Assembly: GCA_019321725.1 (NCBI GenBank)
Contig: CM033115.1
Span: forward strand, 18,424,673 to 18,488,672
Direction of reading: 5' to 3'
Length of the DNA: 64,000 nucleotides
From: Paulownia fortunei
Lineage: Eukaryota; Streptophyta; Magnoliopsida; Lamiales; Paulowniaceae
The notes under the pieces were generated by a model, which was not told where the DNA came from, did not search any database, and saw only the letters and a list, made by a program, of their open reading frames with translations. Position 1 is the first letter of the stretch; every line of letters begins with the position of its first letter. Both the position numbers and the translations under genes were made by a program. This document shows positions 1 through 12,551 of the stretch, piece after piece.

Positions 1-180
1 ATTATACATGCAAGACCAACAAAAATTAGATCCCCTATAGAAATATATGAAATCACACAAAAAATCCTTATATCAACATAACAGAAATGAAAAAAAAGAA
101 AAAAAACATTTAAAGATTGATAGTCAGGACACACACAAAAAAAAAAAAAAATCAAATTGAGATTAAAACGAATAACTCAC

Positions 181-259
181 ATTGGTGACAGCATTCTTCA
201 ATGGTTGTTACTTGTTTGAAAAGTTTTCGACAAATTGGGCAGGTCAAACATCTCATCAT
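181..259 (-). CDS. RING-finger E3 ligase, DRIP-like (5' exon only, partial)
   Basis: This is a short exon of a gene that continues past the left edge. The minus frame from the paired ATG codons at 259-254 reads a RING start: Cys-Pro-x-Cys (CLTCPICRKLF), then a Thr-Thr-Ile-x-Glu-Cys-x-His step (TTIEECCHQ). It ends in phase 1 at a good GTGAG donor (180-176). In plant DRIP1/DRIP2 and Polycomb-type RING proteins the same layout precedes the remaining zinc ligands. Those would lie in the next exon, outside the window. DRIP proteins are ubiquitin E3 ligases; DRIP1/2 target DREB2A. The frame stays open upstream of the ATG pair, and AG dinucleotides near 285-300 could be an acceptor, so this may be a second exon rather than the first. 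It could be any other RING protein of this subclass. Confidence 0.55.
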
Positions 260-459
260 ATTCTTTTGCCTCAATGCTAAATCAATGGCCACCCTTGAAA
301 CTCTTTCTTGTGAGTATGTGTGTGTGTGTTTTGAGTGTGTTTTTTGGGTGTTTTTTTTTTATGTTTTGATGTTGTTTATATATATATTGCTATACAAACT
401 TGAAATTGATGTGAAATTAAGAATTTTTTCAGACAAAAAGATTATCTCAAGTGATTGAG

Positions 460-2401
460 GGACAACATAAAGAAAATGGGCGTTAGTTGTAAGAAATAAA
501 TGTGAGTAATATTAGGCTGAGATCAAAAAGGAAAGATTACGATTTCATATCTGTTAGAAGCTGTCATCATGAATTATGGCAACAAATCGCAAACATTTAT
601 TGTAGGACAGCAAATACTCACACACACATATAGGTGCACTATGAGACAAATTTTTGTAGGATTTTCATAATTATGAAGATAATCAGATATAGATAATCAT
701 TTGGGGCTTTGGACATATCAGGAAACTAATTATGATTGCACTATAGTTTGGTAGAATTGTGTTGAGTTACAAGGACAAATATTTGCTTACATGAGTAATT
801 TTGATTTAAAAATAAGAGGAAAATGAGCAAAAAGAAGGAATTGCATGGCCACTTACATGAGCAACAAAGAGAGCTATCGGGAACAGTTTAAAATATGCTA
901 CACCCGATAATATGTATTAAGTGTGCATTTCATTATATATTTTATATATATCCATATATATGTGTGTGTGTAAATATATAGTAAGATGTATGCTAATTTA
1001 CACCACCGAATGTAGCATATACAAAACTCGAGAAACATGGTGCAAACTAAATACAAACGAACATGTCTTTTATGCTTGCAAGGCGTGGGTGAGTAATTTT
1101 TGATGGTATTAGAAAAATTATAATTGTCATTGGTGTAACTATTTATATAAGGGAGAAGATAAATGAAGGGTGTGGTTTTAAGTTATTGAGATGGAATATC
1201 CACTAACAATATAATATGTGTGTGGATAATTGTCGAGTATTCAATTTTTAATAAAAGAAACTATTTATCTTTTACTTACAACTGACGAATAATACAGTGA
1301 GTGTAATATGTATTAGACCGTATTTTAGATATCCACCGCAATAGTGATTTCATTTTAATAGCAAGTAACTTTCATCTTTTAAGTTGGCACCAAATTTGTG
1401 TATTTGGAAATCAATTTTATTCTCTTTTTATTCCCTTTTTTTTTTCTATTCCAATTTTATTTTTTATTCCATCTTCTTCACAAAAAATCATCTCTTTCCC
1501 CCATCCTTCACACCAACCACCCCCAATAACATGGGAGAATTACACTACAAGAAAGAACGTGCTAGTCACAAAATATCAATCGCCATATCAAAATTGTCAC
1601 AAATTGTATTTTTGGTGAAGAAGATGGAAAATAAATAAATAAATAAAAGGAATAAAATTGGTTTTTAAATACACAAAGTAAGCAAAGGTTTTTAATCTAT
1701 TTTACATTACAACTCATGATAAATTTGAATAGGGATCCAGTATGCACATTTTCTAAAAACACAAGATGGCTATTTGGCGTTTTTCTTCTTTCAATTTTTT
1801 TGAGGGTTTTTTTTGCCATGTTCATATTTCTAAGGGAGGTAAATTGAAATTATTCCCCACAAGCAGCCTCAACCCACACCCTTAAATTTATAATCGTTAA
1901 TAAGAATGATAATGAGACAAATTTGAAATGAATTTAATCAAATTTAAAATTCATTTCATCAAAACTTTTTAGAATTTATACTCGAATCTAGGAAGTTAAA
2001 CTCATTAGACTAATTTTATTATTTTAAAAATATTAAAAATATATTTTTAAAAAAATAATATACTAATTTATTTTGAAAATAAAAAGATATATAAATATAT
2101 ATAATAAATTTAAAAAAATTAAAATGGGCCAGGTAGATTGAAAACTAAAAATCTAAAATTTATTTTAAATTCATTTATAATAATAAAAATCAATTCAAAT
2201 AAACCGGATCTGAAGCCCGCCTCATTGTGGTCCCAGTTCTAGAATCATTATTGATATCCATGTAAAATGAGTCAGGGCAGATTTGAATCTCTTGACATCC
2301 AAATGCGATACGGATCCAGGTATTTTCGTTTATGAGAAATTAGAAACCCAATTGCCAATCATACCCTTACCGCCGCAACCAGCATCAGACGGTGGCAGAA
2401 A
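460..2401. other. Spacer, no supported gene; contains an AT-rich dispersed repeat
   Basis: Only short chance frames occur here. Low-complexity tracts include a GT run near 961-971 and T-rich runs near 1430-1460. The part from about 1891 to 2232 is a copy of a dispersed AT-rich repeat that recurs three more times in the window (listed separately). The last 150 bases should be the promoter and leader of the gene starting at 2402, but I see no clear TATA box. Confidence 0.6.
1891..2232 (+). repeat. AT-rich dispersed repeat, copy A
   Basis: This is a degenerate element with a recognisable order of blocks: a 'ttagactaattttattatt' core, 'ttttaaaaatattaaaaat', AT-rich filler, a 'gggccaggtagattgaaaac' block, then 'attcatttataataataaaa' and a tail ending in a GC-rich 'gaagcccgcc' stretch. 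The same order occurs at 6372-6616 and 47993-48298, and probably inverted at 55150-55345. I see no coding frame and no clear terminal inverted repeats, so the class is open (MITE-like or a decayed non-autonomous element). Confidence 0.5.
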
Positions 2402-5400
2402 ATGGTGTTTCCGGCGGCGGCCGCACTCACTCCTTCAAGTTTTCCGGTAATTCTATTTTTCTATAGCTCTTTCAAATATATTCTTCAGAGTTGTGTGAAT
2501 CACATGTACAAATGTGACTCTGTGTGTACGTGTGTGTGAGAGAGAGAGAGTGTTTTTCCATGTATCGAATCCAGTGTATTCCAATGAACAAGATAATGCT
2601 AGTTGACGTACCAATTACAAGATTAGGAAAAATTGTAATCTCATAAGCATGTGTGAGAAATCTGTATATCTGTGTAGAATTGCAATAAAAAAAAGGAAAC
2701 AGAATATGTCTAGGGATAAAGTAAACTTTTTATTTTGTAATGGAAGTGTGAATACTGCTGCATGTTGCAAGAGAGAAACAATGCTGTTTAAATCTCCGAG
2801 GTTTATTCCTGTGATTTTTTGGTGTGATTGCTTAGCAGTTAATTGTGAAAAAATGGACATAATGTCATATTGTGAAGTCGATTACTGGATTTCTGTTCAA
2901 GCATTGGGGCATTTGGTGTTTCAAAAGATGATTTGATTTTTTTTTTACACTGTAGGCCTAAACATATTCTTTGGGTGTCTAAACAATATATACGAATGTG
3001 TGTGTGTCCCATTTTCTTCTATAGATCTGCTTTCTCAAACTCTGTTATGTATTGTTGTTTTTGAATGAGAGACTAACTGGAATTGTTGTTCAATGTGGTA
3101 TCTTCTCCTCACTCAGATTATCAGGCAATAGTGTGTTTCGTTTTGGTAAACTAGATGTGTAAAAATGACCTATTTGGTTTTTGTCGCGTGGCATACATTT
3201 TAAATATTCAATTTTGAATCATCACAACGCCATTTTGCTTTCTGAAGTTTCAATTTGCTGATGATATGAATGATGCATGAATCTGTGGAGTTGAAACATT
3301 GGTATCAAGCAACCATCTGCTTTCATAGATTTATGGGAGAAAGCTTTTTTCTTGTTATTGTATGTTATTCAGCAACATTTTAATGCATAAAAGACAAATC
3401 TAGGGTGAACTTTGAATAGTTAGGCTGTCTTCCGTGGAAATGACAAGGGGACCTATTTTCACATTGCACAAGAATTCCAATGTTGAACTTGGCATGATCT
3501 GCTGAATTCCTTGTCACCTTACTCATTTAAAAGTGAATTGGTTTTCCTGTTTGTTATTGAGTTGAATGTTTGATTTAATTCTATTGACTTTTGAGCTATG
3601 TTCTGGAGTGAGCTGTCCTGTCTTGGATTTTTATTCATTTTTTCAAACTCATGCACGATTTGTGAAATTTGGGATTAGGAGGGAGCTTGTATGTTGTTTG
3701 CTAGAATGGCCATTATCTTACAGGTTTCTTATGTTTGACAAGAACTAAATTCTCAAGAATCACAATTTCTTAGATTCAAATTAACTTGATTTTGGACTCG
3801 AGAGTTTCTTTCTCAATCATGGAAATTAAGTTAAAAATTTATAATAACAAGAATCACAATTTCTTAGGATTCAAATGTTCTTGATTTTGTTCTCATTTGA
3901 GTTTCTTTTCAATCCTGGGAATTAATATTTAAAATACTGATTGAAAAATAGTATTTCTATTTGCAACATAATTTCTTATATATCAAATGGAGAAATTCTC
4001 TATTAAAAATGATATTTATTGCACTCTCCTTTGAAAATTATCCCCAAGTGAGGCACTTGCTTAGCTCACGTGGTCATGATCAAAATCTTGCACCCAAGAG
4101 TAGACGCAAAGAGAAGATGACAATTGAGTTAAAACAGAAAAGTACCCATTTAAAAAGATTCAGTGCATGCATTTGGGAATTAATATTTTCATGCCATCAA
4201 ACAGTGAGATTTATAAATCAACTTAACTGGTGCACACCTACACTCAAAATCTAGAATTCTGGACAGTTTTATGACTACCACTTAGATTCCTTAATAGATA
4301 GACCTGGACTTCTTCATTGATTTGGCAGATTAAGTAATATATCAAATAGTCTCCAGTCCTGCACATGACAAAACTGATATTTTGGTGTCTTCTAGCTGAT
4401 TTTATCTTGAACTTGCTCTTGTTGCAATCAAATTAAATTTGTGCTATCCTGGATTCAGCATGATAAATGGCTAATCAGTTTGGCACCTATTCTAGATACT
4501 ATCATCAAAAACTAACTATTGTTCTTCTTAGCTGATTCTCACATTAAGATGCTCCACATTCATCTCAGGCACAAATGTATTGCATGCCTGTTCATTTTCT
4601 AAACAAATAGCAAAAACAGAATTATTAGAAGCAAAGCCAGGGCAAACATCAGGTTAACAATGTCCAACCCCACCCCATCCCCTGGTGGCACGGGGTAGGA
4701 AGAAAAGAAAAAATGTAGTGAATTTGAAACTGGTGCAGACACCCTTGCGCACACTCACAAAACTGTTTGTTTCCATCACAGTTCAACCTCCTTATCTAGC
4801 AAGGTAACCTCTACCTTTTAGTTTGCGTGACAGTAGGTAAGTTGTAATTTGAGCTAAGTTTAGCTGAAGCTTTTGGTCAAATTGGGAAGTTAATAGCCAA
4901 TTTACATTTTCACAACCTAACTACGCTTATGTGCATGGTAGAATCATGGTTGCCCATATGTCATGTAACATGGCCTGGGTATTTACAATTAGTGAAATCT
5001 ATGTGGTGGTAAATGACATCAAGTGGCATGGCCTTTTTGTCTATTGTACAGGTTGCATCGACTAAAAGTCGAGTGTGTCAACTCTGTAGTTCCTTTCCGA
5101 TAAATGCCCGCAAGCAACATGTTTCAGTCACATGTTCTGCTAAATTTCCAGGGATGGAACATATTCATGAGCCTACTAAGCTTATAGTTTTCTTGAATTA
5201 TACTAAGGACGAATTATGGAAAGTCATCCCTGATTCGGTTAAACATTTTCCTTGGAAGAAAGCAGAGAGTGTTGCACTGCACGAATTACTGGTTTTGGGG
5301 AAGGAGACCTTGAAGTGGTCTTTGCTTGCATGCTTCGCATTTAGTTGCCTATCTGATATAATATACTCTATCTCTAGAAACAAAGAGTTGGTGATTCCTC

Positions 5401-5772
5401 TTGGTCTTTTTGTTGGAAGTTTGATGACCAAATACTTTGATGAGATATCTCAAGAACTCATGCGTGACCACAAGGTGAAAATTGGTTATACTCTTGGCCC
5501 CACTACGTATCCCCAAATTCTGGCAGATTGAGGTTAACTCGATCTTCTTCCTACAGGATGGATGCATTCCTTGGCGAGTTCTGGGCATATCTTGCCTTTT
5601 TGTTCTTGTGAAGGTTGTGTCCACATATTTTTCAGGAGGAAATGATTTTCTCTTGCATGCTGCAAATGGCGGATTGGTGCAAATCCTGTGGACTTGGAAA
5701 AAGTTGCCAGAACTAGATGGAGAAAAATCTTTGTGGGAGGATGTTTCATCCCCCATGAATGCCGATAATTAG
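2402..5772 (+). CDS. Probable plastid membrane protein of unknown function
   Basis: Three exons join in phase 0 to give 227 residues: 2402-2446, 5052-5474 and 5557-5772. Exon 1 gives a 15-residue start (MVFPAAAALTPSSFP) ending at a GGTAAT donor. Intron 1 is 2.6 kb, with acceptor TTGTACAG at 5051. Intron 2 is only 82 bases. If intron 2 is retained, the frame runs on and stops at 5531. The N-terminus is rich in Ala, Ser, Thr and basic residues with few acidic ones, like a chloroplast transit peptide (inference). A hydrophobic segment lies near residues 94-108 (LLACFAFSCLSDIIY), a second near 117-128, and a third in exon 3 (LGISCLFVLVKVVSTYF). I do not recognise a catalytic motif. An ATG at 5013, just before exon 2 and in frame with it, offers an alternative start. 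The gene looks intact; the exon structure is likely, the function unknown. Confidence 0.72.
3754..3925. repeat. Imperfect tandem duplication, about 78 bp units
   Basis: Two related units inside intron 1 of the gene at 2402-5772 start at 3754 and 3848. Both begin 'caagaatcacaatttctta' and end near a 'ggaaattaa' or 'gggaattaa' block. They differ by several substitutions and small indels, so the duplication is not recent. Confidence 0.75.
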
Positions 5773-6371
5773 ATTCACTGTTTGGCTTTGATAACTTCCA
5801 CTGTTGTCAATTTTGAAACGTGTCTTCTTAAGAACATGTAGAAGTTGAGAGGCTTTTGGTATGGAGTTCTATGCAGGCATCACTCACTCTTGATGTTGTA
5901 TAATCATGTGCAACTGGGGAGTTGCTTTGGCTTGCTACCATTTCTTCTTAAAGTGATACAATACACAACAGGTTATCCATTGATCATTTCTGGATTCTGA
6001 TGCACATGAAATTTCACTTTTCTGAAGGAACTCTGATCCAATATACCAGAGAGGCTTGCACCAGTATTTTCAATTTTGGGACACATCATGATTCATGACC
6101 AAAATATAGATGCATGTTTTGTTAAACCACCAACAATGCAGAAATGCAATTCTAAAATATAAAAAATAATGAATTAAAGTAAAGCCATTACTACAAGACA
6201 AAATAAATATAAGTGATAAAATGTCAGGTGATAATGTTAAAATTGGTATAATGATATGCTTGGTGACTAATTTATTTTGCTACAATAATTATATTTAAAA
6301 GTCTAATAATGGTAATATTTTTTATTATAATCAGTAATACATATATAGTGATAACACAAATACAATCATAA

Positions 6372-6616
6372 ATAGGGATGACAATATAGGATCTAGATCC
6401 GTTCTGGATTCGGATCCGGTTAGACTTATTAGACTTATTTTATTATTTTAAAAATATTAAAAAATATCACATAAATATATAAGAAATTAAAAATTAAAAA
6501 AATAGGGCAGGTTTGAAACAAAACTTAAGATTTGTCTGAACTCATCTATAATAAAAAAAAAACTCACACTAAATTGAGCAAGTTTGGATTTAAATTCCTT
6601 CTATTACCATTCTTAA
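6372..6616 (+). repeat. AT-rich dispersed repeat, copy B
   Basis: This copy begins with 'agggatgacaatatag' and an alternating 'gatccg' stretch. It then has the shared 'ttattttattattttaaaaa' core, an 'atagggcaggtttgaaac' block and an 'actcatctataataaaa' block. The order matches copies A and C. Confidence 0.55.
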
Positions 6617-9119
6617 TCATAAAAAATGTTCATTTTAAAAGCGTAGAATCGAAGTATTGAGACAATTTCTCTTGTCACTCAGTTGGACTATACATGTGTC
6701 AATCTTGTTAATAGTGACTTATAAACTTCTTGTGTTACTAATATTCAATAATAATAAATTAAAATATGAAATTATTATCAGAAAAAAATTGATATATATA
6801 TATATATAATTAAGAATAATTTTGATTTATTACTTGACATATTATCACTAATATTTTTTTTTTCTTGTAGTGAATGTAAACTCCTACCTATGTGCCCATC
6901 TCTTGTCGTAAACAAAAGAAATCAGGTTCTTGCTTCCTTTATTCCAGAATACCTGATTCTCCAGTCAATCGTCCTGCAGCAATACCAACAACTCCTCATA
7001 ATTCAATAAGAATGCTACCAGGACCTAAAAATCATTGCCAATTTTGGGTTAATAGTCTAAGTACACAGTTTTGATAATTCACTTAACTGGTTCTGTTAAA
7101 AATTTCCCAAAAAACCCTTGGGGCGTCAGAAGGTTAAGCATGAACTTTACAGCGATTAGGAATTTTAAGATGGATCCAAATAAAATATATTACTATATAG
7201 GTAAAAAAAATAGGAACTATGTGTCTAATACTAATATTATAATCTCAAATCATTTTAAAAGTTCTATTACGATATCTATAATATGAATTGAAATCTTTAA
7301 GAGCTATGTATACATATATATATATATATATATATTTCAAATTTGATTGACAATATCAAAATTAAGATAGTACTAATTGCACAATGAAGTTTTTGTTAAA
7401 AGTAGTAATTTTCTTTTGTTTTAAGTTTGTGAAATGGCGCTTGTATAATTGAATTGATTATACTTCAAAAGCTGGAGAAAGGGATAAAAAGACTGAACTC
7501 AGACAAAATATAAGAGTAAGAACTAAGGTGGAAGTCTTGAATTGAAATATAGAAAATGTTCTTAGTAGTGTGTATTACTATTTATTATATTGTATTATTA
7601 ACGTCGGACGGTTTGATGGCATTCCTAGCATTTTGTTGCAAGATAACCCGTTCTTTGTCTTAATTAATGGTACTTAAGAATTGAGGTGTTAATCAAATAG
7701 TACTGATTATTGTCTGAGTTGCGTAAAATAGTCATGTTCATGGAATTATTGAAATGTCACACCATTATTATTAGAAAAGACAACATTAATCACAACAACA
7801 ACAGAACAATAATACTAGGTTGAAGAAAAGTCCAAACTCAATCCACAGTATAACCTTAAAAGAAGTATACCTTCAAGGAAAGATGACAAAAATAGAAAAA
7901 ACTGTAAAAAATTTAGATATCAATAAAAATCATATTACTTGTGAAAGTAATTTTTTTTTTTATGACAAGAAATTTATATTTATTATCCGAAAGTGTGTAC
8001 TGAGTAAACTCCACTTGGAAATGTTAGAAGAAAGAAAAGTAAAAAAGACAAAAAATTTGTATAAGTCCAAAATGGACTCAATTAATAGAAGAGTGTTGAG
8101 CTTCATCTTTTCAGAACTAAGTTCCGCCTAGAAGTTGAAGATAGGCCAAATCTTTTCATTTTCTTTTGCGACTTGTGGCAGTTGAGTCTTGTGCTGGCTA
8201 GTTGCTCTTTAATCTTAAGCAACTAAGGTTCGTGTAGGTTGGTTGTGAGAGGAAACAACTCAAAACTAGTTGCCGTTGACCAAATGAGTCCTGTGTAAGT
8301 TAGTCATGGTTAACTCGCCCTTGTGTGTACAATTAAGTGTCTTGTATGGAGGCTGGTTTAAAGGATTTTGTTTGGATTTATCTAAAATTTTCTATTATAA
8401 ATTCTATTATATTTTATATTACATTATATTAATTATTCACCATATATTAATTATTGTAATAAAATTTAACCTGTCCGATTTACATCACAAGACTTATGTA
8501 GTCTTGAAAGTGGATCAACTGGATCCTGTGTGGATCCGTTACTACACATTTACTTTTCAGTGCTTTATTTATTTATATTGTGCACCAGTCAACAACTACA
8601 TTTTCATCATTGCACAACAAGAACTTTCTAACCTCTAATATCCCAAATATACTATATCATCAGTTGGAAGTGAGAAATGTAAACATTATCTTTCTCAATA
8701 CGAATCAGATAGTGCACAATCAAGCATAGCATAGAAATGTGATTTGTTGGTATTAGTTTCATGTGATGCAATTAATTTTTATGTTTTAAGAAATTAAATT
8801 TTTATTGTGCTGCATATCCCAAATTCTAAGTGAAACAAATAGTATATTGATGACAAATATGGGGATGTGAAGAATAAATTAATTCAATGGTAGAAATTAA
8901 TGGATATGACAAGATGTTAAAATTACTGATCACAATTGACATTCTTAAAAAAAAATAGTTGAGTTGTTATTTCAGTAGAATGTATTACACATAAATTCTA
9001 CTATTTACAGATTAAACGTTGGTTTACATTGTGAATTCTGTGCCAATGGTACTTATTATATTTTATGATTTGGAGACAATTTTGAATTATTTAAGTTTTA
9101 AACGAATGATATTCTTTTT

Positions 9120-9350
9120 TATTGTTGATCAATTAATTTAATTATTTTGTAGTGTACTCACAAATAATTTAGTTAATGTATTTAAGAAGTAATTATATTA
9201 TACACCTATAAAATAACTGGACAAACATTAAGATTTAAAATTTTTGAGTAACAAATTTTCAAAGAATGATATGATCAGTTAATTAAAAAATTAAATAATT
9301 TGACTCCGCACGGTAACAAATGCAGCAACTACTTTGATACGGGAGTATTT
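9120..9350. repeat. Possible MITE-like remnant
   Basis: The stretch carries 'attaagatttaaaattttt' and, further right, 'ggtaacaaatgcagcaac' followed by 'gatacgggagtatt'. A similar order of pieces occurs at about 15480-15735 ('attaagatttaaaatttt', 'gtaacaaatagagcaat'). 'Cgggagta'-type ends are common in Stowaway-like elements, but I could not fix matching terminal inverted repeats. Confidence 0.3.
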
Positions 9351-9536
9351 ATTTGGCACAACACCTTATAATAATACAAGGGTTTAACTTGATTCCAAAA
9401 TGTTATTAAGAGATGAAATTACAATTTTATACCCGGGAAAATACTATATTTCACCTGCTTTTCAACATTGAAATGTAATGAAAGGAGTACTCCACAAGGG
9501 TGTTTTCGGAAAATCCGACGGGGTAGACATTCCCGA

Positions 9537-11545
9537 CTATTTGACAATTGCAAGTTTAGAATCCACCAGGGCCCTGATCCGTTGCACCGAGATATCAAGA
9601 GTCTCTCTTGCCATGTTTGCAAAACAAACACGAAACCAACCCGGTTCCATGCAATGGCAAGAGGATCCAGGGGAGACGTTCAACCCGAATTCGCAAACCA
9701 TTTTCTTCCACAGCTCCATCTCTGCTTCAAATGTTTCAGAAATCAGCAGATGCCGCATATCAACCCAACAGAATAATCCAGCGTTGCTCTTTAAACACTG
9801 GATACCTGATTTTTTGAGGCCAGAAACAAGCATTTTTTGCCTGTTTTTCAGTCTTTTTCGGTTTTCCTTTATGTATTTCTGGATAAATCTCTTGTCAGCT
9901 AGTATTTTGGAGAGCAGAAACTGGGATTGTGAAGAAATAAGTCCAAAACTCGACATTTTCGTGGCAGCAGCTATCAGGGTATCGTTGTTGGAATATATCA
10001 TGCCGATCCTGAATCCTGGAAGGCCTAAATCCTTTGACAGACTCGAAACAACGTGAACTCGGCTCCAAATAGAAGTGTTTTCATCAAGGGCTCTCTTCTT
10101 CAGAGCTTCTATGATGCTTATGAACCTTGGGGTACCGAAAACCGTGCCCGAATATATTTCATCACTCACTATGTGGATGCCTTTGTCAATGGAGAATGTG
10201 ATGAGAAGGTTTAGCTCTTCCAGGCTCAGTGACGTGCCTAATGGATTCGACGGGTTCGTGACAAACAGCCCTTTTACTTTTAGGTGAAGTTTTTGGGCTT
10301 GTTGATAGGCTTCTTCCAGGGCAGAAATTGTGATTCTAAAATTGTTTATGCTGGAGCATTGTATTGGGACAATTTCAACCCCAGTTCTCCATTTCAGATC
10401 TCTATCAAACCTGGCAAAAAGAGAGATAAAAAAAGGCATATGGTTAAGATTTCATTTGAAAAGGATAGAGTCAAAGATCGAGTAATATTGAATGACAATC
10501 TCGCGTGAAAGGTGATAATATTTGTTATAAAAATATTTTAGTTCTTGGTGCGACTAACAACAAACATTTATATTGAATTAACTTGTATTTTTCAGATGTG
10601 AGTTGAAAAAATAAAAAAAAAATTGTGTACTTTTACATTTTTAACCTTAAATGTAGTAATTGAGAATTAGCAAAAGGAATAACATTGTTTGTGGATGTCC
10701 AAAACATTAAGTCTGTGGGCAGAAAGAATAATTTTTTTAATATAGTCAATGGTATGAGAAATTGTAAAGTGAAAGAATGTTTTTTTACCCAGGATAATAT
10801 GGCGTCGGGATCAAAAAAGCTTCACCGGGTTCAGCAAGGCAAAACATGAGAGTTTCATTTGCTGATGTTGCGCCTGCTGTGAGTACAAGTTTGTTGGTAT
10901 CAAATTTTACCATGTTTTGTCTTATTTTAGACATGTACTCTGCTAGTTCCTGAACAAAAAAATGGCGCAAAACAATGTTTAAGATTTCCTTCACATCAAC
11001 AGGTCACAGGTGCTATATACTTATCTGTCAATAGAATCAACAGGAACACATGCAAAGTAATAAGGAGAAAAAAAAATATTACTTTCTTAAATTCGGGCAA
11101 CCCATGATAATCCTGGAAAAGAGCCAATTCCCTGAATATGGATCCACCCCTTTTCTTAAACCAGTTAGTTTCCTGATTTCTTGCAATCCAGGATTCCAGA
11201 AGATCAAAAGAAAGCTGTATCAAGAATCATAATTGTTATCAGTAATTTTTGAAGGAAAAAAAAATCGAAACTCAACATGCAAATTCGCTAGCTCTATTTT
11301 CTGCATGGCAATGCTACTTCCAAACTATTCTTCTAACAACATTTGTTTGCTGTTGTTTTTGCCATTAGTACAATTTGTCTCCCTTTAGCAGTACCCACCT
11401 GATTCTCAGCCAGGCCCATCTGAATAATCCCAGATGGGTTTTGAACCGGATCAAACGGGTTCTTCTCGTATTCTTGCCATCCTAAGAAGTAAGAAGAGTC
11501 TTGCCCGTGTGACTTGCATGTAACTTTCCTAGACAACATTTTCAC
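9537..11545 (-). CDS. ACS: 1-aminocyclopropane-1-carboxylate synthase, type III-like
   Basis: ACC synthase is a cytosolic PLP enzyme that turns S-adenosylmethionine into ACC, the rate-limiting step of ethylene synthesis. Four exons on the minus strand, 11545-11399, 11214-11083, 10949-10789 and 10410-9537, join to 437 residues. Visible family marks: [14 protein letters not shown] (36-49), [10 protein letters not shown] (85-94 region), PTPYYPGFDRD (substrate and PLP tyrosines), NPSNPLG (199-205), SDEIYSG (229-235), [12 protein letters not shown] with the PLP lysine at K273, and FRVCFAN with the substrate-carboxylate arginine at R407. The protein stops 30 residues after that arginine, so the C-terminal MAPK and CDPK phosphorylation tail of type I and II enzymes is absent, as in ACS7-type proteins. 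All splice sites are GT-AG. An in-frame second Met at codon 3 could also start translation. No key residue is missing, so the enzyme should be active. Confidence 0.93.
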
Positions 11546-11642
11546 GCTCTCCTTAAAACAACCTTAAAATTTCTGGCAATGAAACGTGCCAAAACAATGA
11601 GACAGGGGTTGTCGATGTGTAAATTTTTTGGAATTCAGCATG

Positions 11643-11650
11643 TATTTATA
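11643..11650 (-). promoter_or_regulatory. TATA box of the ACC synthase gene
   Basis: The minus strand reads TATAAATAC about 100 bases upstream of the ATG at 11545, a normal TATA-to-ATG distance for a plant gene with a short leader. The assignment rests on sequence and position only. Confidence 0.65.
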
Positions 11651-12551
11651 CAAGTGATGGATTCAGACAATGGCCCGACAATGTTTGTATTGCTTGCAGA
11701 GGACGGTGCTTTGCTCATTATTTTTTTGACCAGAAGACATTAAATGCAGTTGTTTTATTGGACTTACGTGTAATTGACTCTCGTGAAAATGTCCCAATTC
11801 TTGCAGAGTTAAATCAAAAGCTGGTGCACAAGCTGCCCAGCAGGCCTCTTGTTACCCAAAGAAAAAATCACAAAAATAAAAAATAAAAAAATCGTGCATA
11901 TTTGCATATATTGAAGATCATATGATATGTGAATGTTCATATTGACATGAATCGGGATTTTATTTTGTTCTCCAATCCTGGGATTCAAATTTGGAGTTAA
12001 GATTAACATAATTCATGGGATTTTGTTCTTGTACTAATCAGTATGTTTTGGCCCTTTATTGAGGATTACAATCAAGCTACAGAATTTGGTTTTGTCTGAC
12101 AGACAATGATCTGTCAAGAAGCTAATCCTGGCCAGTTATTATTTTCTTTAAATGTATAGAGAAGCATATATTGCAAGATGAGATATATTGTTTCAAGATC
12201 ATTAAATGAAAACGGATTAATCACAACAACAGTACTAAACTTAGTTTGCTGTGAGATAAATCAAATCAGTGTCACGGTTTTTCTTCTGTGGATATTTTTT
12301 TGTTACCTTAGAATGTCGAATTTTATGAAAAAAAAAAAAAAGAAAAAAAAAAAAAAAGAGGCCCTAAAGAACATATATGACAGCAGTAGAACTCAGGAAT
12401 GAAACAGTGTGAAAATCGCTATAGTTAAACACCAATCTAAACACATTCAACTCCTTCAAATTTTACAATCCCAAATTTTTTTATGTAAATTACATGAAAC
12501 TCAAAAAAATTAACCCCTTCAAAATTTAACATTTTTCTCTAGGCGAACTAA

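Larger units (their letters stand above)
5773..9536. other. Intergenic spacer between two tail-to-tail genes
   Basis: I see no gene in this 3.8 kb. It holds the 3' regions of the plus gene ending at 5772 and the ACC synthase ending at 9537, a dispersed repeat copy at 6372-6616, AT microsatellites near 6793-6808 and 7312-7335, and AT-rich sequence. Frames of up to 110 codons (7820-8131, 8306-8638) are rich in Lys, Ile, Phe and Tyr, as expected of AT-rich noncoding DNA. Confidence 0.6.

Noticed and set aside
5198..5756. Minus-strand open frames of 71-135 codons across 5.2-5.75 kb
   Set aside because: They are antisense shadows of exons 2 and 3 of the plus-strand gene; the plus frame has matching splice phases and hydrophobic segments.
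9478..10056. Plus-strand open frame of 192 codons
   Set aside because: It is the antisense of the last ACC synthase exon, whose minus frame has every family motif.
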